The position numbers and the translations under genes are program-made. Of a stretch of DNA of 64,000 nt, positions 32,001 through 39,132 are shown in pieces. The notes under the pieces were generated by a model that made no database searches, was not told the origin of the DNA, and saw only the letters and a list, made by a program, of their open reading frames with translations. Origin of the DNA: Streptomyces sp. NBC_01296 (GTDB taxonomy: Bacteria > Actinomycetota > Actinomycetes > Streptomycetales > Streptomycetaceae). Numbering within the stretch: the stretch's first letter is position 1; each line of letters begins with the position of its first letter. The stretch spans positions 3,906,001 to 3,970,000 of the forward strand of contig NZ_CP130720.1 in the NCBI RefSeq assembly GCF_035984415.1. Direction: 5' to 3'.

Positions 32001-33391
32001 GCCTGAGCCACCGCAAGGACGTCGAGTTCCTGGAGGAGTGCAACCCGGCGCTGGTGGAGCGCAACGCCGCCGAGTTCAAGCGGCTGCGCGAGCTGCTGGT
32101 CCAGGCCGAGGAGCCCGCGCGGCGCGCGGAGACCGGTACGCAATGGCAGAGCGACGGCAGCCACACGTACACCGACCGCCTGTCGGAGGCCCGGCAGCTC
32201 GTGCTCCACATGGCCGAGGGATACGACAAGGCCGCAAGCGCGCTGCACGCGTACGCGGCGGCCCTGACGACCGCCAAGTCGCACTACTCGAACGGCAAGC
32301 GCACCGAGCGCAAGCTCGCGGCACTCATCGCCACGAAGGGCACGGCGATCACGCGCACGGCGCAGGAGGCGGAGCCGATGTGCCAGTGGGAGGACATGCG
32401 GGCGACGACCGGGGTCATGGACTTCTTCGCCGAGCTGACCATGGACGTGGACGACATCCGCGAGGAGGCGAACCGGCTCCACGACGACGCGGGCGGCAGC
32501 TTCCACCAGGCCAAGACGGCCGAGCAGGAGGCGCGCAGCGTGTGCGTGCACGCGCTGAAGCAGGCGTACGAGCTGCTGCCCGAGTTCAAGGTCAAGGGCG
32601 GTGCGGGCGGCGGGGTCGACGTCTACGCGGCGATGGCCGACATCCGCCGCGAGGCGGCGGAGGCCCGTACCAACCCCCTGACGCACCTGCCGGGCAGCGG
32701 CCCGAAGAAGGAGATGACCGGCCCGTTCGGGAACGAGCCGGTCTCCCCCGAGCTGCGCGACATCCGGATGCGGGTGGCGGGGCTGCCGGAGGCGGACGAC
32801 AACTACTGGGACCCGCCGCAGTCGGACGAGGGGCGGGCGGAGTGGATCCGCAACAACAAGGAGATCCTGCGCGCGGCCGCGCAGCGGGCGGGGCTGCCGG
32901 AGGAGATGGTCGCCGGCATCGCCTGGAAGGAGGTCGGCGGACAGCCGGGGATCTTCGACGACGGCGTGGACTTCTTCCGCCAGGCGGCGGACGCCCCGTG
33001 GGGCCTGAGCCCGGTCACGGCCGAGAACCTGCCGGACCGCGCGGGCGGCAAGCCGGACGAGACCTCCTTCGGCCCGATCGCGGTCCAGCTACGACGCGGC
33101 GCGGAGGTGCTCGGGTACGACCCCGAGAACCTCACGGACCAGCAGCGCAACGTGGTGAAGTCCGCGCTCCAGGACCCGAAGCAGAACGCCTTCATAGCCG
33201 CCGGCTTCCTGGCGCAGATCAAGGAGGAGACCGGCTACGCGAACGTCCCGGCGGACCAGCTGACCGAGGCCCAGATGCAGGAGATCGCCGCCCGCTACAA
33301 CGGCGGCCCGTACTGGGAGTCGAAGAAGGCGCAGGACTACGGCGATGATTTCCGGAACAACCTCGGCAACGTGAAGAAGGCCATGCAATGA
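31997..33391 (+). CDS. Putative secreted effector: helical N-terminus and lysozyme-like C-terminus
   Basis: A 464-residue protein without a signal peptide. The N-terminal 230 residues are long, Glu/Ala-rich helices (SEARQLVLHMAEGYDKAASALHAY, MDVDDIREEANRLHDD), as in WXG/LXG-type export domains. After a linker, the C-terminal 150 residues resemble a lysozyme-like muramidase: VAGIAWKEVGGQPGIFDDG offers a candidate catalytic Glu, and EIAARYNGGPYWESKKAQDYG recalls the YNG motif of GH23-like enzymes. GTG start overlaps the previous stop; the last codons overlap the next ATG. Effector and muramidase roles are inferred; it could instead be a cytoplasmic structural protein. Confidence 0.7.
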   Translation: MSLSHRKDVEFLEECNPALVERNAAEFKRLRELLVQAEEPARRAETGTQWQSDGSHTYTDRLSEARQLVLHMAEGYDKAASALHAYAAALTTAKSHYSNGKRTERKLAALIATKGTAITRTAQEAEPMCQWEDMRATTGVMDFFAELTMDVDDIREEANRLHDDAGGSFHQAKTAEQEARSVCVHALKQAYELLPEFKVKGGAGGGVDVYAAMADIRREAAEARTNPLTHLPGSGPKKEMTGPFGNEPVSPELRDIRMRVAGLPEADDNYWDPPQSDEGRAEWIRNNKEILRAAAQRAGLPEEMVAGIAWKEVGGQPGIFDDGVDFFRQAADAPWGLSPVTAENLPDRAGGKPDETSFGPIAVQLRRGAEVLGYDPENLTDQQRNVVKSALQDPKQNAFIAAGFLAQIKEETGYANVPADQLTEAQMQEIAARYNGGPYWESKKAQDYGDDFRNNLGNVKKAMQ

Positions 33392-33714
33392 CGTACGGGA
33401 GCGGGCGCGAGAGCATCGACCTGCCCGAAGACCGGGGCTGCCTCCAGTGGGTCCTGGGCGTCCCCCTCGGGATCATCCACGTCCTGAATGCCGTCGCCGT
33501 GTTCGCGGCCCTGTACGCCGGGCCACAGGGCGAGTGGGACGACCAGGGGTACGCGGGCGTCGGCGCGATGTGCCTGATCTCGATGTCCCTGAGCGCACTG
33601 GGCCTGCTCATCACCATCATCCCGGGCGTCCGCCGCACGATGGGCCTGTGGTGGCTGGCCCCGCCGATCGTCCTCGGCCTGACGGCATTCATCCGCGGGG
33701 AGACTCTGGGCTGA
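33388..33714 (+). CDS. Three-helix membrane protein, possible immunity protein
   Basis: A 108-residue membrane protein with three hydrophobic helices (LGVPLGIIHVLNAVAVFAALY, CLISMSLSALGLLITIIPG and GLWWLAPPIVLGLTAF). Its ATG overlaps the stop of the putative effector by 4 bp, so the two are translationally coupled. The last gene of an effector operon often encodes the cognate immunity protein, and a membrane location would suit protection against a wall-active enzyme. No family was recognised; the function is inferred only from position. Confidence 0.65.
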   Translation: MTYGSGRESIDLPEDRGCLQWVLGVPLGIIHVLNAVAVFAALYAGPQGEWDDQGYAGVGAMCLISMSLSALGLLITIIPGVRRTMGLWWLAPPIVLGLTAFIRGETLG

Positions 33715-33720
33715 GCCGTC

Positions 33721-33966
33721 TCAGGGGGCCTTCGTGACCGTGCCGTCCGTGTTGATCTCGAACGCCCACCCGAGGCCGAGCTTGGCGTCCCCGACTTCCG
33801 TATCGCTGGCGGATTCGCCGGCGACCCGGGCCGAGGACTGCACCCGGTGCCCCTTGGAGTAGTTGTTGTTGATGACGTTGCCGCCGTGGGTGATGTTCTG
33901 GGTCCCACCGTCGTGGGCGGCGTTGTCCTGGCGGACGGGCCCGCCCGGCTGGTCCGGCTCGGTCAC
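33721..33966 (-). CDS. Small protein with GGxQNITxGG motif (second gene of pair)
   Basis: An 81-residue protein without membrane segments. Residues 20-32 (GGTQNITHGGNVI), followed by NNNYSKG, match a motif in the protein encoded just upstream. Glycine/asparagine/isoleucine-rich motifs shared by neighbouring genes are known as bacterial amyloid signalling motifs, in which one protein templates assembly of its partner; that role is inferred here. The C-terminal half (GDAKLGLGWAFEINTDGTVTKAP) is a small domain not recognised. The GTG start overlaps the previous stop by 4 bp. It converges with the 33388 gene, 6 bp between stops. Confidence 0.7.
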   Translation of the reverse strand: MTEPDQPGGPVRQDNAAHDGGTQNITHGGNVINNNYSKGHRVQSSARVAGESASDTEVGDAKLGLGWAFEINTDGTVTKAP

Positions 33967-34400
33967 CGCTGCCGCCGGGCGGGGTCACCGACGATGATGT
34001 CGCCGCCCTGGGTGATGTTCTGGATGCCGCCCCCGTACGCCGTGTTGTTCTGTACGTACGTCTGCTGCGCCGCCGGCAGCTCGCCCTGGATGCGGGCGAT
34101 CAGCTCGCCGAGCTCCGCCGCCATCTCGGGCTGCTCCTCCAGGAGGTCCTTCAGCCGGCCGCACCACTCGGCTTCGAGTGCACGTCGTACGGCCCCCTGC
34201 TCCTGCGGGTTGGCGGCCCGGCCCAGCTGCGCGGCGAGGCGGTCGAGGCGGCCGGCCGCGGTCTGTTCGGCCTGTGGGTTCCCGCGGCCCAGGAGGCGGG
34301 TGAAGCCGGAGCGGGTCGTCTGCCACGCATCGGTCGCGGCAGCGCTCACCAAGGCCGTACCACCCGTGGCGGCCAGTAACTCCAGCGTTTCTGTCAGCAC
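33963..34400 (-). CDS. Protein with C-terminal GGxQNITxGG motif (first gene of pair)
   Basis: A 145-residue protein. A hydrophobic N-terminal helix (ETLELLAATGGTALVSAAATDAW) is followed by TTRSGFTRLLGRG, a type of opening seen in many small Streptomyces proteins, then charged helices (RRALEAEWCGRLKDLLEEQ). Residues 124-136 (GGIQNITQGGDII) repeat the motif of the next gene. The GTG at 34400 is chosen because GGAGGA lies 7 bases upstream; a longer reading from 34430 lacks a site. Coupled to the next gene by a GTGA overlap. Amyloid-type signalling is an inference. Confidence 0.72.
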   Translation of the reverse strand: MLTETLELLAATGGTALVSAAATDAWQTTRSGFTRLLGRGNPQAEQTAAGRLDRLAAQLGRAANPQEQGAVRRALEAEWCGRLKDLLEEQPEMAAELGELIARIQGELPAAQQTYVQNNTAYGGGIQNITQGGDIIVGDPARRQR

Positions 34401-34494
34401 CGTGTTCCTCCAGCTCAGCGGAGCTCCCACGGGTGAACTTCCCTTGAGAGCAGACGAGTTGGAGACAAGTCAATGCATCCGCTCCCGAACGCAT

Positions 34495-34528
34495 CGCAGC
34501 CCCCGCCCGGACGGGGGCGGGGGCTGCG
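34495..34528 (-). terminator. 14-bp hairpin terminator of the symporter gene
   Basis: Arms 34495-34508 and 34515-34528 (CGCAGC... and ...GCTGCG) pair perfectly around a 6-base loop, 16 bp beyond the symporter stop on the minus strand. Confidence 0.7.
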
Positions 34529-34543
34529 GGGCGGTGGGGACGG

Positions 34544-35845
34544 TCAGGCCGGGACGGGGACCGCGGTGGGCTCGTCCAGCGGGGAGGACGAGGCGGCCTC
34601 GTAGGCCTTCTTGTCCAGGATTCCCTCGCGGGCCGCGACCACGACCGGGACCAGGGCCTGGCCGGCGACGTTCGTTGCCGTCCTCATCATGTCCAGGATC
34701 GGGTCGATCGCCATCAGCAGGCCGACGCCCTCCAGGGGCAGGCCCAGGGTGGACAGGGTCAGCGTCAGCATGACCGTGGCGCCCGTCAGGCCGGCCGTGG
34801 CGGCCGAGCCGACCACCGAGACGAAGGCGATCAGCAGGTAGTCGGTGATCGTCAGCTGGACGTCGAAGATCTGCGCGATGAAGATCGCGGCGAGCGCCGG
34901 GTAGATCGCGGCGCAGCCGTCCATCTTCGTGGTGGCGCCGAACGGGACGGCGAAGGAGGCGTACTCCTTCGGGACGCCGAGGCGCTCGGTGACCTTCTGG
35001 GTGACCGGCATGGTGCCGACCGACGAGCGGGAGACGAAGGCCAGCTGGATCGCGGGCCAGGCGCCCTTGAAGAACTGGATCGGGTTGACCTTGGCGACCG
35101 TCGCGAGGAGCAGCGGGTAGACGCCGAACATCACGAGCGCGGAGCCGACGTACACGTCCGCGGTGAAGGTCGCGTACTTGCCGATGAGTTCCCAGCCGTA
35201 CGAGGCGATCGCGGTGCCGATGAGGCCGACGGTGCCGATCGGGGCGAGGCGGATGACCCACCACAGGGCCTTCTGGAGCAGCTCCAGGACCGACTCGGCG
35301 ACGGTGAGCAGCGGCTGGGCCTTGTCGCCGAGCTGGAGGGCGGCGATGCCGGCGACGGCGGCCAGGAAGACGATCTGGAGCACGTTCAGCTCGGTGAACG
35401 GCGTGATGACGTCCGTCGGCACGATGCCGGTCAGGAAGTCGAGCCAGGAGCCGGTGCGCTTGGGGAGCTTGCCGTCCTGCGGGGTGAGGCCGGTGCCGGC
35501 GCCCGGGTTGGTCAGCAGGCCGATCGCGAGGCCGATGCCGACGGCGATCAGCGAGGTGATCATGAACCAGAGCAGGGTGCGCGAGGCGAGGCGGGCGGCG
35601 TTGTTCACCTTCCGCAGGTTGGTGATGGACACCAGGATCGCGAAGAAGACGAGGGGGGCCACGGCCAGCTTCAGCAGCTGGACGAAGATGTCGCCGATCT
35701 GCTCGAGGGTCTTGGCGAGCCAGCTGACGTCCTGGCTGCGGGCGAGCCAGCCGAACAGGACGCCGAGCACGAGGCCGGTGACGATCTGGGCCCAGAAGGG
35801 GAACTTGAAAGAGGCCTTGGCGGGGGCCTGAGGGGTCGCGGACAC
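34544..35845 (-). CDS. DAACS-family dicarboxylate/amino acid:cation symporter
   Basis: A 433-residue membrane transporter of the dicarboxylate/amino acid:cation symporter family (GltP, DctA, TcyP), with about eight membrane helices. The signature regions are the serine-rich SRSSVGTMPVT hairpin, then FGATTKMDGCAAIYPALAAIF in place of the NMDGTA of GltP, and AIDPILDMMRTATNVAGQAL. The substrate is not certain. A Cys-rich leader peptide upstream suggests a sulfur-containing substrate such as cystine, which TcyP members of this family carry. The GTG at 35845 has GGAG 7 bases upstream. Confidence 0.9.
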   Translation of the reverse strand: MSATPQAPAKASFKFPFWAQIVTGLVLGVLFGWLARSQDVSWLAKTLEQIGDIFVQLLKLAVAPLVFFAILVSITNLRKVNNAARLASRTLLWFMITSLIAVGIGLAIGLLTNPGAGTGLTPQDGKLPKRTGSWLDFLTGIVPTDVITPFTELNVLQIVFLAAVAGIAALQLGDKAQPLLTVAESVLELLQKALWWVIRLAPIGTVGLIGTAIASYGWELIGKYATFTADVYVGSALVMFGVYPLLLATVAKVNPIQFFKGAWPAIQLAFVSRSSVGTMPVTQKVTERLGVPKEYASFAVPFGATTKMDGCAAIYPALAAIFIAQIFDVQLTITDYLLIAFVSVVGSAATAGLTGATVMLTLTLSTLGLPLEGVGLLMAIDPILDMMRTATNVAGQALVPVVVAAREGILDKKAYEAASSSPLDEPTAVPVPA

Positions 35846-35901
35846 GGACACACTCCGGGGGTGATGCGCAAAGAAAGTGGGGAAGGAAGAACGGCGTGGA
35901 C

Positions 35902-35985
35902 TCAGCGACAGCCACAACAGGCCGCGGACACGCGGCGGCAGAGGTCGACGTGCAGGCGCGCCACGAGCAGGACACCCGTGGTCAT
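35902..35985 (-). CDS. Cysteine-rich leader peptide (attenuation uORF)
   Basis: A 27-codon ORF beginning ATG ACC ACG and encoding a peptide with LLVARLHVDLCRR in the middle and VSAACCGCR at the end, then TGA. It ends 56 bp before the symporter start. Actinobacterial leader peptides with an HVDL-like core and Cys-rich ends sit upstream of sulfur and cysteine genes; in mycobacteria such short ORFs mediate cysteine attenuation. Four of the 27 residues are Cys, three of them within the last five, so ribosome stalling under cysteine shortage is the likely regulatory signal. No strong ribosome site is visible. Confidence 0.75.
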   Translation of the reverse strand: MTTGVLLVARLHVDLCRRVSAACCGCR

Positions 35986-36031
35986 TTCGTGCGCAACTGT
36001 GGTCAACATGTTTAACACGCTAACACTTTCC

Positions 36032-36060
36032 CTTTGAGGATCTCAAAGGTGCACTTTGAG
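36032..36060. promoter_or_regulatory. CTTTGAG repeat element upstream of the leader peptide
   Basis: CTTTGAG (36032-36038) and CTCAAAG (36042-36048) form a perfect inverted repeat with a GAT centre, and a third half-site CTTTGAG follows (36054-36060). It lies about 50-75 bp upstream of the leader peptide start, in the presumed symporter promoter region, and is probably a regulator site. No known actinobacterial operator was matched with confidence. The remaining sequence between 35986 and 36155 holds only this element and a terminator. Confidence 0.5.
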
Positions 36061-36079
36061 ACAGGGGCACCCCGAAACG

Positions 36080-36129
36080 CCGAACCGCCCCGGCACACAG
36101 GGGAAGTTCCCGGTGCTGGGGCGGTTCGG
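36080..36129 (-). terminator. Hairpin terminator of the DUF4229 gene
   Basis: CCGAACCGCCCC (36080-36091) pairs exactly with GGGGCGGTTCGG (36118-36129), with a further GCAC/GTGC pairing inside. It lies about 27 bp after the DUF4229 stop on the minus strand. Confidence 0.6.
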
Positions 36130-36155
36130 TGTGGTTTGGGCTGTGACGGAGCTAA

Positions 36156-36461
36156 CTACGCGCGAGCGGCGTCGTCGGCCGCGTCCTCCTGGGAGCGGTT
36201 CGCGGCGAGCCGCTCCTTCGCACCCGTGACGCGTCCGGAGATCTGCGTGGACATCTCGTCGCGCTGCTTGCGCAGGAGCACGAAGGACAGCGGCGCGGAG
36301 ATCACGAGGGCGAGCAGCACGACCCAGGCGGGGTTGGCGTCGCCGAGGCCGGCGGGCACCCAGCCCACGTTGACCAGGACGGCGACCAGGACGAGGCATC
36401 CGACGAAGATGCCCAGGCGCATCGCGGTGTAGCGGATCGTTGCGCTCGGCTTGAGGGACAC
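36156..36461 (-). CDS. DUF4229 membrane protein
   Basis: A 101-residue protein with two membrane helices (about 16-36, LGIFVGCLVLVAVLVNVGWV, and 45-63, AWVVLLALVISAPLSFVLL), then a charged cytoplasmic tail (RKQRDEMSTQISGRVTGAKERLAA). The layout is that of the DUF4229 family, common in actinobacteria. GTG start with AAGGGG upstream. It is monocistronic, with its own terminator. The function is unknown. Confidence 0.8.
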   Translation of the reverse strand: MSLKPSATIRYTAMRLGIFVGCLVLVAVLVNVGWVPAGLGDANPAWVVLLALVISAPLSFVLLRKQRDEMSTQISGRVTGAKERLAANRSQEDAADDAARA

Positions 36462-36544
36462 GGTGACCCCTTCTCTCTCGTCGGTACGTCGTCAGGTGCC
36501 CGTCCAGTGAAGCACGCCGCCGCCACGACCGAACCCGCCGGGGG

Positions 36545-37069
36545 TCAATGCAGCGGCAGCAGCATCGTGATGTCGTCGCGGTCGTCGCCCGGGGCCACCC
36601 GGATGGCGTCCGGGACGCGGCCGACCTCCTTGTAGCCGCAGGCCGCGTAGAAGTGCTCCAGGCCCATGCCGCCGCGGCAGCCGAGCCGGATCGCCTCGAT
36701 GCCGTCGAACGAGCGCGCGGCGTCGGCGACGGCCTCCATCAGCGCCCGGCCGGAGCCCTGCCCCTGGAGGCCGGGGCTGACCATGACGGTGTAGGCCCAG
36801 ACCCAGTGCGTCTGCAACCGGTGCGTGTTGAACGCGAGGACGGCGGCGGCCAGTACCCGCCCGTGCGCATCACGGCCGACGACCAGCCGGTGGCGCCCCT
36901 CGGCCATCGCGACGAGGTGTTTCACCAGCTCGGGCCGGATGTCCTCGGCGGTGACGGGCGGCACGAACCCGACGGCGCCGCCGGCGTTGGAGACCTCGGT
37001 CCAGAGTTCGGTGACGCCGTCGCGCAGCGCGGGGTCGACGACCGGGTCGACCGTGAAGGTAAGGGTCAT
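36545..37069 (-). CDS. GNAT family N-acetyltransferase
   Basis: A 174-residue acetyltransferase. AYTVMVSPGLQGQGSGRALMEAVADAARS is the acetyl-CoA-binding motif A and HFYAACGYKEVGRVPDAI is motif B. The substrate is unknown. Tandem or operon partners are absent: upstream is the mqnE terminator and downstream the DUF4229 gene after an 83-bp gap. Confidence 0.85.
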   Translation of the reverse strand: MTLTFTVDPVVDPALRDGVTELWTEVSNAGGAVGFVPPVTAEDIRPELVKHLVAMAEGRHRLVVGRDAHGRVLAAAVLAFNTHRLQTHWVWAYTVMVSPGLQGQGSGRALMEAVADAARSFDGIEAIRLGCRGGMGLEHFYAACGYKEVGRVPDAIRVAPGDDRDDITMLLPLH

Positions 37070-37122
37070 AGAGCAAGATTATCTATTACCGGCCGCCTCG
37101 GCAACGAAAAAGCGCCGACACG

Positions 37123-37159
37123 CGAACGGCCCCGGTCCTCGTGGGACCGGGGCCGTTCG
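37123..37159 (-). terminator. 16-bp perfect hairpin, mqnE terminator with T-run
   Basis: Arms 37123-37138 and 37144-37159 are exact complements with a 5-base loop, 14 bp beyond the mqnE stop. On the minus strand the hairpin is followed by GCGCTTTTTCG, a real T-run and rare in this genome, so this is one of the clearest intrinsic terminators in the window. Confidence 0.8.
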
Positions 37160-37173
37160 AGCAACGGAGCGCC

Positions 37174-38346
37174 TCAGACGCGCATCGCCTGCGGGGTCTC
37201 GCGCAGGGCCGCGTCCGGACCGGGGTACTCGCGGATGATCTCGTAGCGCGTGTTCCGCTCGACCGGGCGGAAGCCCGCCTCGCGGATCAGCTCGAGCAGG
37301 TCGTCACGGCCGAGCTTGTTCGGCGTGCCGTAGTTGTCCGCGTCGTGCGTGATCTTGTACTCGACGACCGAGCCGTCCATGTCGTCCGCGCCGTGCTGCA
37401 GCGCCAGCTGGGCGGTCTGCACGCCGTGCATCACCCAGAACACCTTGACGTGCGGCACGTTGTCGAACAGCAGCCGCGAGACGGCGAAGGTCTTCAGCGC
37501 CTCCGCGCCCGTCGCCATCGTCGTCCGCGCCTGGAGCTTGTTGCGGACCTTGCCGTCCTGCATGTCCACGAAGTCGTGCTGGTAGCGCAGCGGGATGAAG
37601 ACCTGGAAGCCGCCGGTCTCGTCCTGGAGCTCGCGCAGCCGCAGCACGTGGTCCACGCGGTGGCGCGGCTCCTCGATGTGCCCGTACAGCATCGTGCTCG
37701 GGGTCTTGAGACCCTTCTCGTGCGCGAGCCGGTGGATGCGCGACCAGTCCTCCCAGTGGGTGCGGTGGTCGACGATGTGCTGGCGGACCTCCCAGTCGAA
37801 GATCTCCGCGCCGCCGCCGGTGAGCGACTCCAGACCGGCCTCGATCAGCTCGTCCAGGATGTCGGAGGCCGACATCCCGGAGATCGTCTCGAAGTGGTGG
37901 ATCTCGGTCGCCGTGAACGCCTTCAGCGAGACGTTCGGCAGCGCCTCCTTCAGCGCGGAGAGCGAGCGCGGGTAGTACCGCCACGGCAGGCTCGGGTGCA
38001 GGCCGTTGACGATGTGCAGCTCGGTGAGGTTCTCGTTCTCCATGGCCTTGGCCAGGCGCACGGCCTCCTCGATGCGCATCGTGTACGCGTCCTTCTCGCC
38101 CGGCTTGCGCTGGAACGAGCAGTAGGCGCACGACGCGGTGCACACGTTCGTCATGTTGAGGTGGCGGTTCACGTTGAAGTGGACGACGTCGCCGTTCTTG
38201 CGCATGCGCACCTCGTGCGCGAGGCCGCCCAGCCAGGCCAGGTCGTCGGACTCGTAGAGGGCGATGCCGTCCTCACGGGTCAGCCGCTCGCCGGAGCGGA
38301 CCTTCTCCTCCAGCTCGCGCTTGAGCCCAGCGTCCATTCCGGTCAT
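37174..38346 (-). CDS. mqnE: Aminofutalosine synthase (radical SAM)
   Basis: Radical SAM enzyme that joins the MqnA product to the adenosyl radical to give aminofutalosine, the second step of the pathway. Cys69, Cys73 and Cys76 (VCTASCAYCSF) bind the 4Fe-4S cluster. The 390-residue length and blocks LTELHIVNGLHPSLPW and FIPLRYQHDFVDMQ match MqnE rather than MqnC, whose window copy has CVTACKFCAFY. The ATG at 38346 has GAGGAGA upstream. An AsnC regulator gene lies upstream on the same strand, ending 57 bp before this start. Confidence 0.95.
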   Translation of the reverse strand: MTGMDAGLKRELEEKVRSGERLTREDGIALYESDDLAWLGGLAHEVRMRKNGDVVHFNVNRHLNMTNVCTASCAYCSFQRKPGEKDAYTMRIEEAVRLAKAMENENLTELHIVNGLHPSLPWRYYPRSLSALKEALPNVSLKAFTATEIHHFETISGMSASDILDELIEAGLESLTGGGAEIFDWEVRQHIVDHRTHWEDWSRIHRLAHEKGLKTPSTMLYGHIEEPRHRVDHVLRLRELQDETGGFQVFIPLRYQHDFVDMQDGKVRNKLQARTTMATGAEALKTFAVSRLLFDNVPHVKVFWVMHGVQTAQLALQHGADDMDGSVVEYKITHDADNYGTPNKLGRDDLLELIREAGFRPVERNTRYEIIREYPGPDAALRETPQAMRV

Positions 38347-38403
38347 CCCGGTCGTCTCCTCTACGCGTCCCGTCCTGCCTGCAAACCGCTACCCACCGTA
38401 CTC

Positions 38404-38859
38404 TTAGCCCTCTTCGGGCAGGTCCCCGACCCGGTTCTCCCACTTGGTGGAGAGCACGATGGTGGTACGGGTGCGGGAGACGCCCTTGGTGCTGGAGAGC
38501 TTGCGGATGATCCGCTCCAGCCCGTCCACGTCGCCCGCGCGCACCTTGAGCATGTACGAGTCGTCGCCGGCGATGAACCAGCAGTCCTCGATCTCCGCCA
38601 GGTCGCGCAGCCGGCGGGCCACGTCCTCGTGGTCCGCGGCGTCGGAGAGGGAGATGCCGATCAGCGCCGTGACGCCGAGGCCGAGCGAGGCCGCGTCGAC
38701 GGTCGCACGGTAGCCGGTGATCACTCCGGCCGACTCGAGCCGGTTGATCCGGTCGGTGACGCTGGGGCCGGAGAGGCCCACGAGCCGGCCCAGCTCCGCG
38801 TACGAGGCACGTCCGTTCTCACGAAGTGCCTGGATGAGCTGCCTATCCACCGCGTCCAT
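38404..38859 (-). CDS. Lrp/AsnC family regulator
   Basis: A 151-residue leucine-responsive-type regulator: an N-terminal HTH (MDAVDRQLIQALRENGRASYAELGRLVGLSGPSVTDRINRL) and a C-terminal RAM domain (EIEDCWFIAGDDSYMLKVRAGDVDGLERII). Such proteins bind amino acids and form octamers. The ATG at 38859 has GGAAGG about 10 bases upstream; an ATG at 38877 would add six residues. It lies just upstream of mqnE on the same strand and could control it, and inverted repeats occur in the intergenic region. Confidence 0.87.
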   Translation of the reverse strand: MDAVDRQLIQALRENGRASYAELGRLVGLSGPSVTDRINRLESAGVITGYRATVDAASLGLGVTALIGISLSDAADHEDVARRLRDLAEIEDCWFIAGDDSYMLKVRAGDVDGLERIIRKLSSTKGVSRTRTTIVLSTKWENRVGDLPEEG

Positions 38860-38918
38860 ATACCTGGAGCCTTCCATTATTCGGCGATCCCGCAAGTTTA
38901 CGTATAGAATCAAAGGCG

Positions 38919-38975
38919 CACAGGGTCAACACCCTGTGAATCTTTCAACAGATCGGCGATGATCTCGCTGATCTG
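38919..38975. promoter_or_regulatory. Inverted repeats between the AsnC and small-protein genes
   Basis: CACAGGGT (38919-38926) and ACCCTGTG (38931-38938) are exact complements around CAAC. A second pair, CAGATC (38949-38954) and GATCTG (38970-38975), follows with 15 bases between. Plausible -10 elements (TATAGAAT on the plus strand near 38904) sit beside them. They may be AsnC binding sites for autoregulation. Confidence 0.45.
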
Positions 38976-38997
38976 ACGACATCAGGAGTGGTTCACC

Positions 38998-39132
38998 GTG
39001 TACACGATCGAGATGGCCTACGCGCACATGCGACAGCTCCAGGAGCTGGCCAACCGATCCCGCACCGACCAGCCCGCCGCCGCCCATCGCGTCGACCGGA
39101 CCCGCAAGCCGAGCACGGCGAAGAAGCGCTAG
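38998..39132 (+). CDS. Small basic protein of 44 residues
   Basis: A GTG-started ORF of 44 codons beginning VYTIEMAYAHMRQLQELANRS and ending in a basic tail (RKPSTAKKR). AGGAG lies 13 bases before the GTG. The helical, Lys/Arg-rich C-terminus resembles small conserved actinobacterial proteins of unknown function. It is divergent from the AsnC gene. The stop codon overlaps the stop of the convergent UbiX-like gene. Confidence 0.7.
   Translation: MYTIEMAYAHMRQLQELANRSRTDQPAAAHRVDRTRKPSTAKKR

Noticed and set aside
29766..34430. A biosynthetic gene cluster or prophage in the accessory region
   Set aside because: No synthase, precursor, integrase or structural phage genes were seen; the genes are small regulators, lipoproteins and coupled unknowns.
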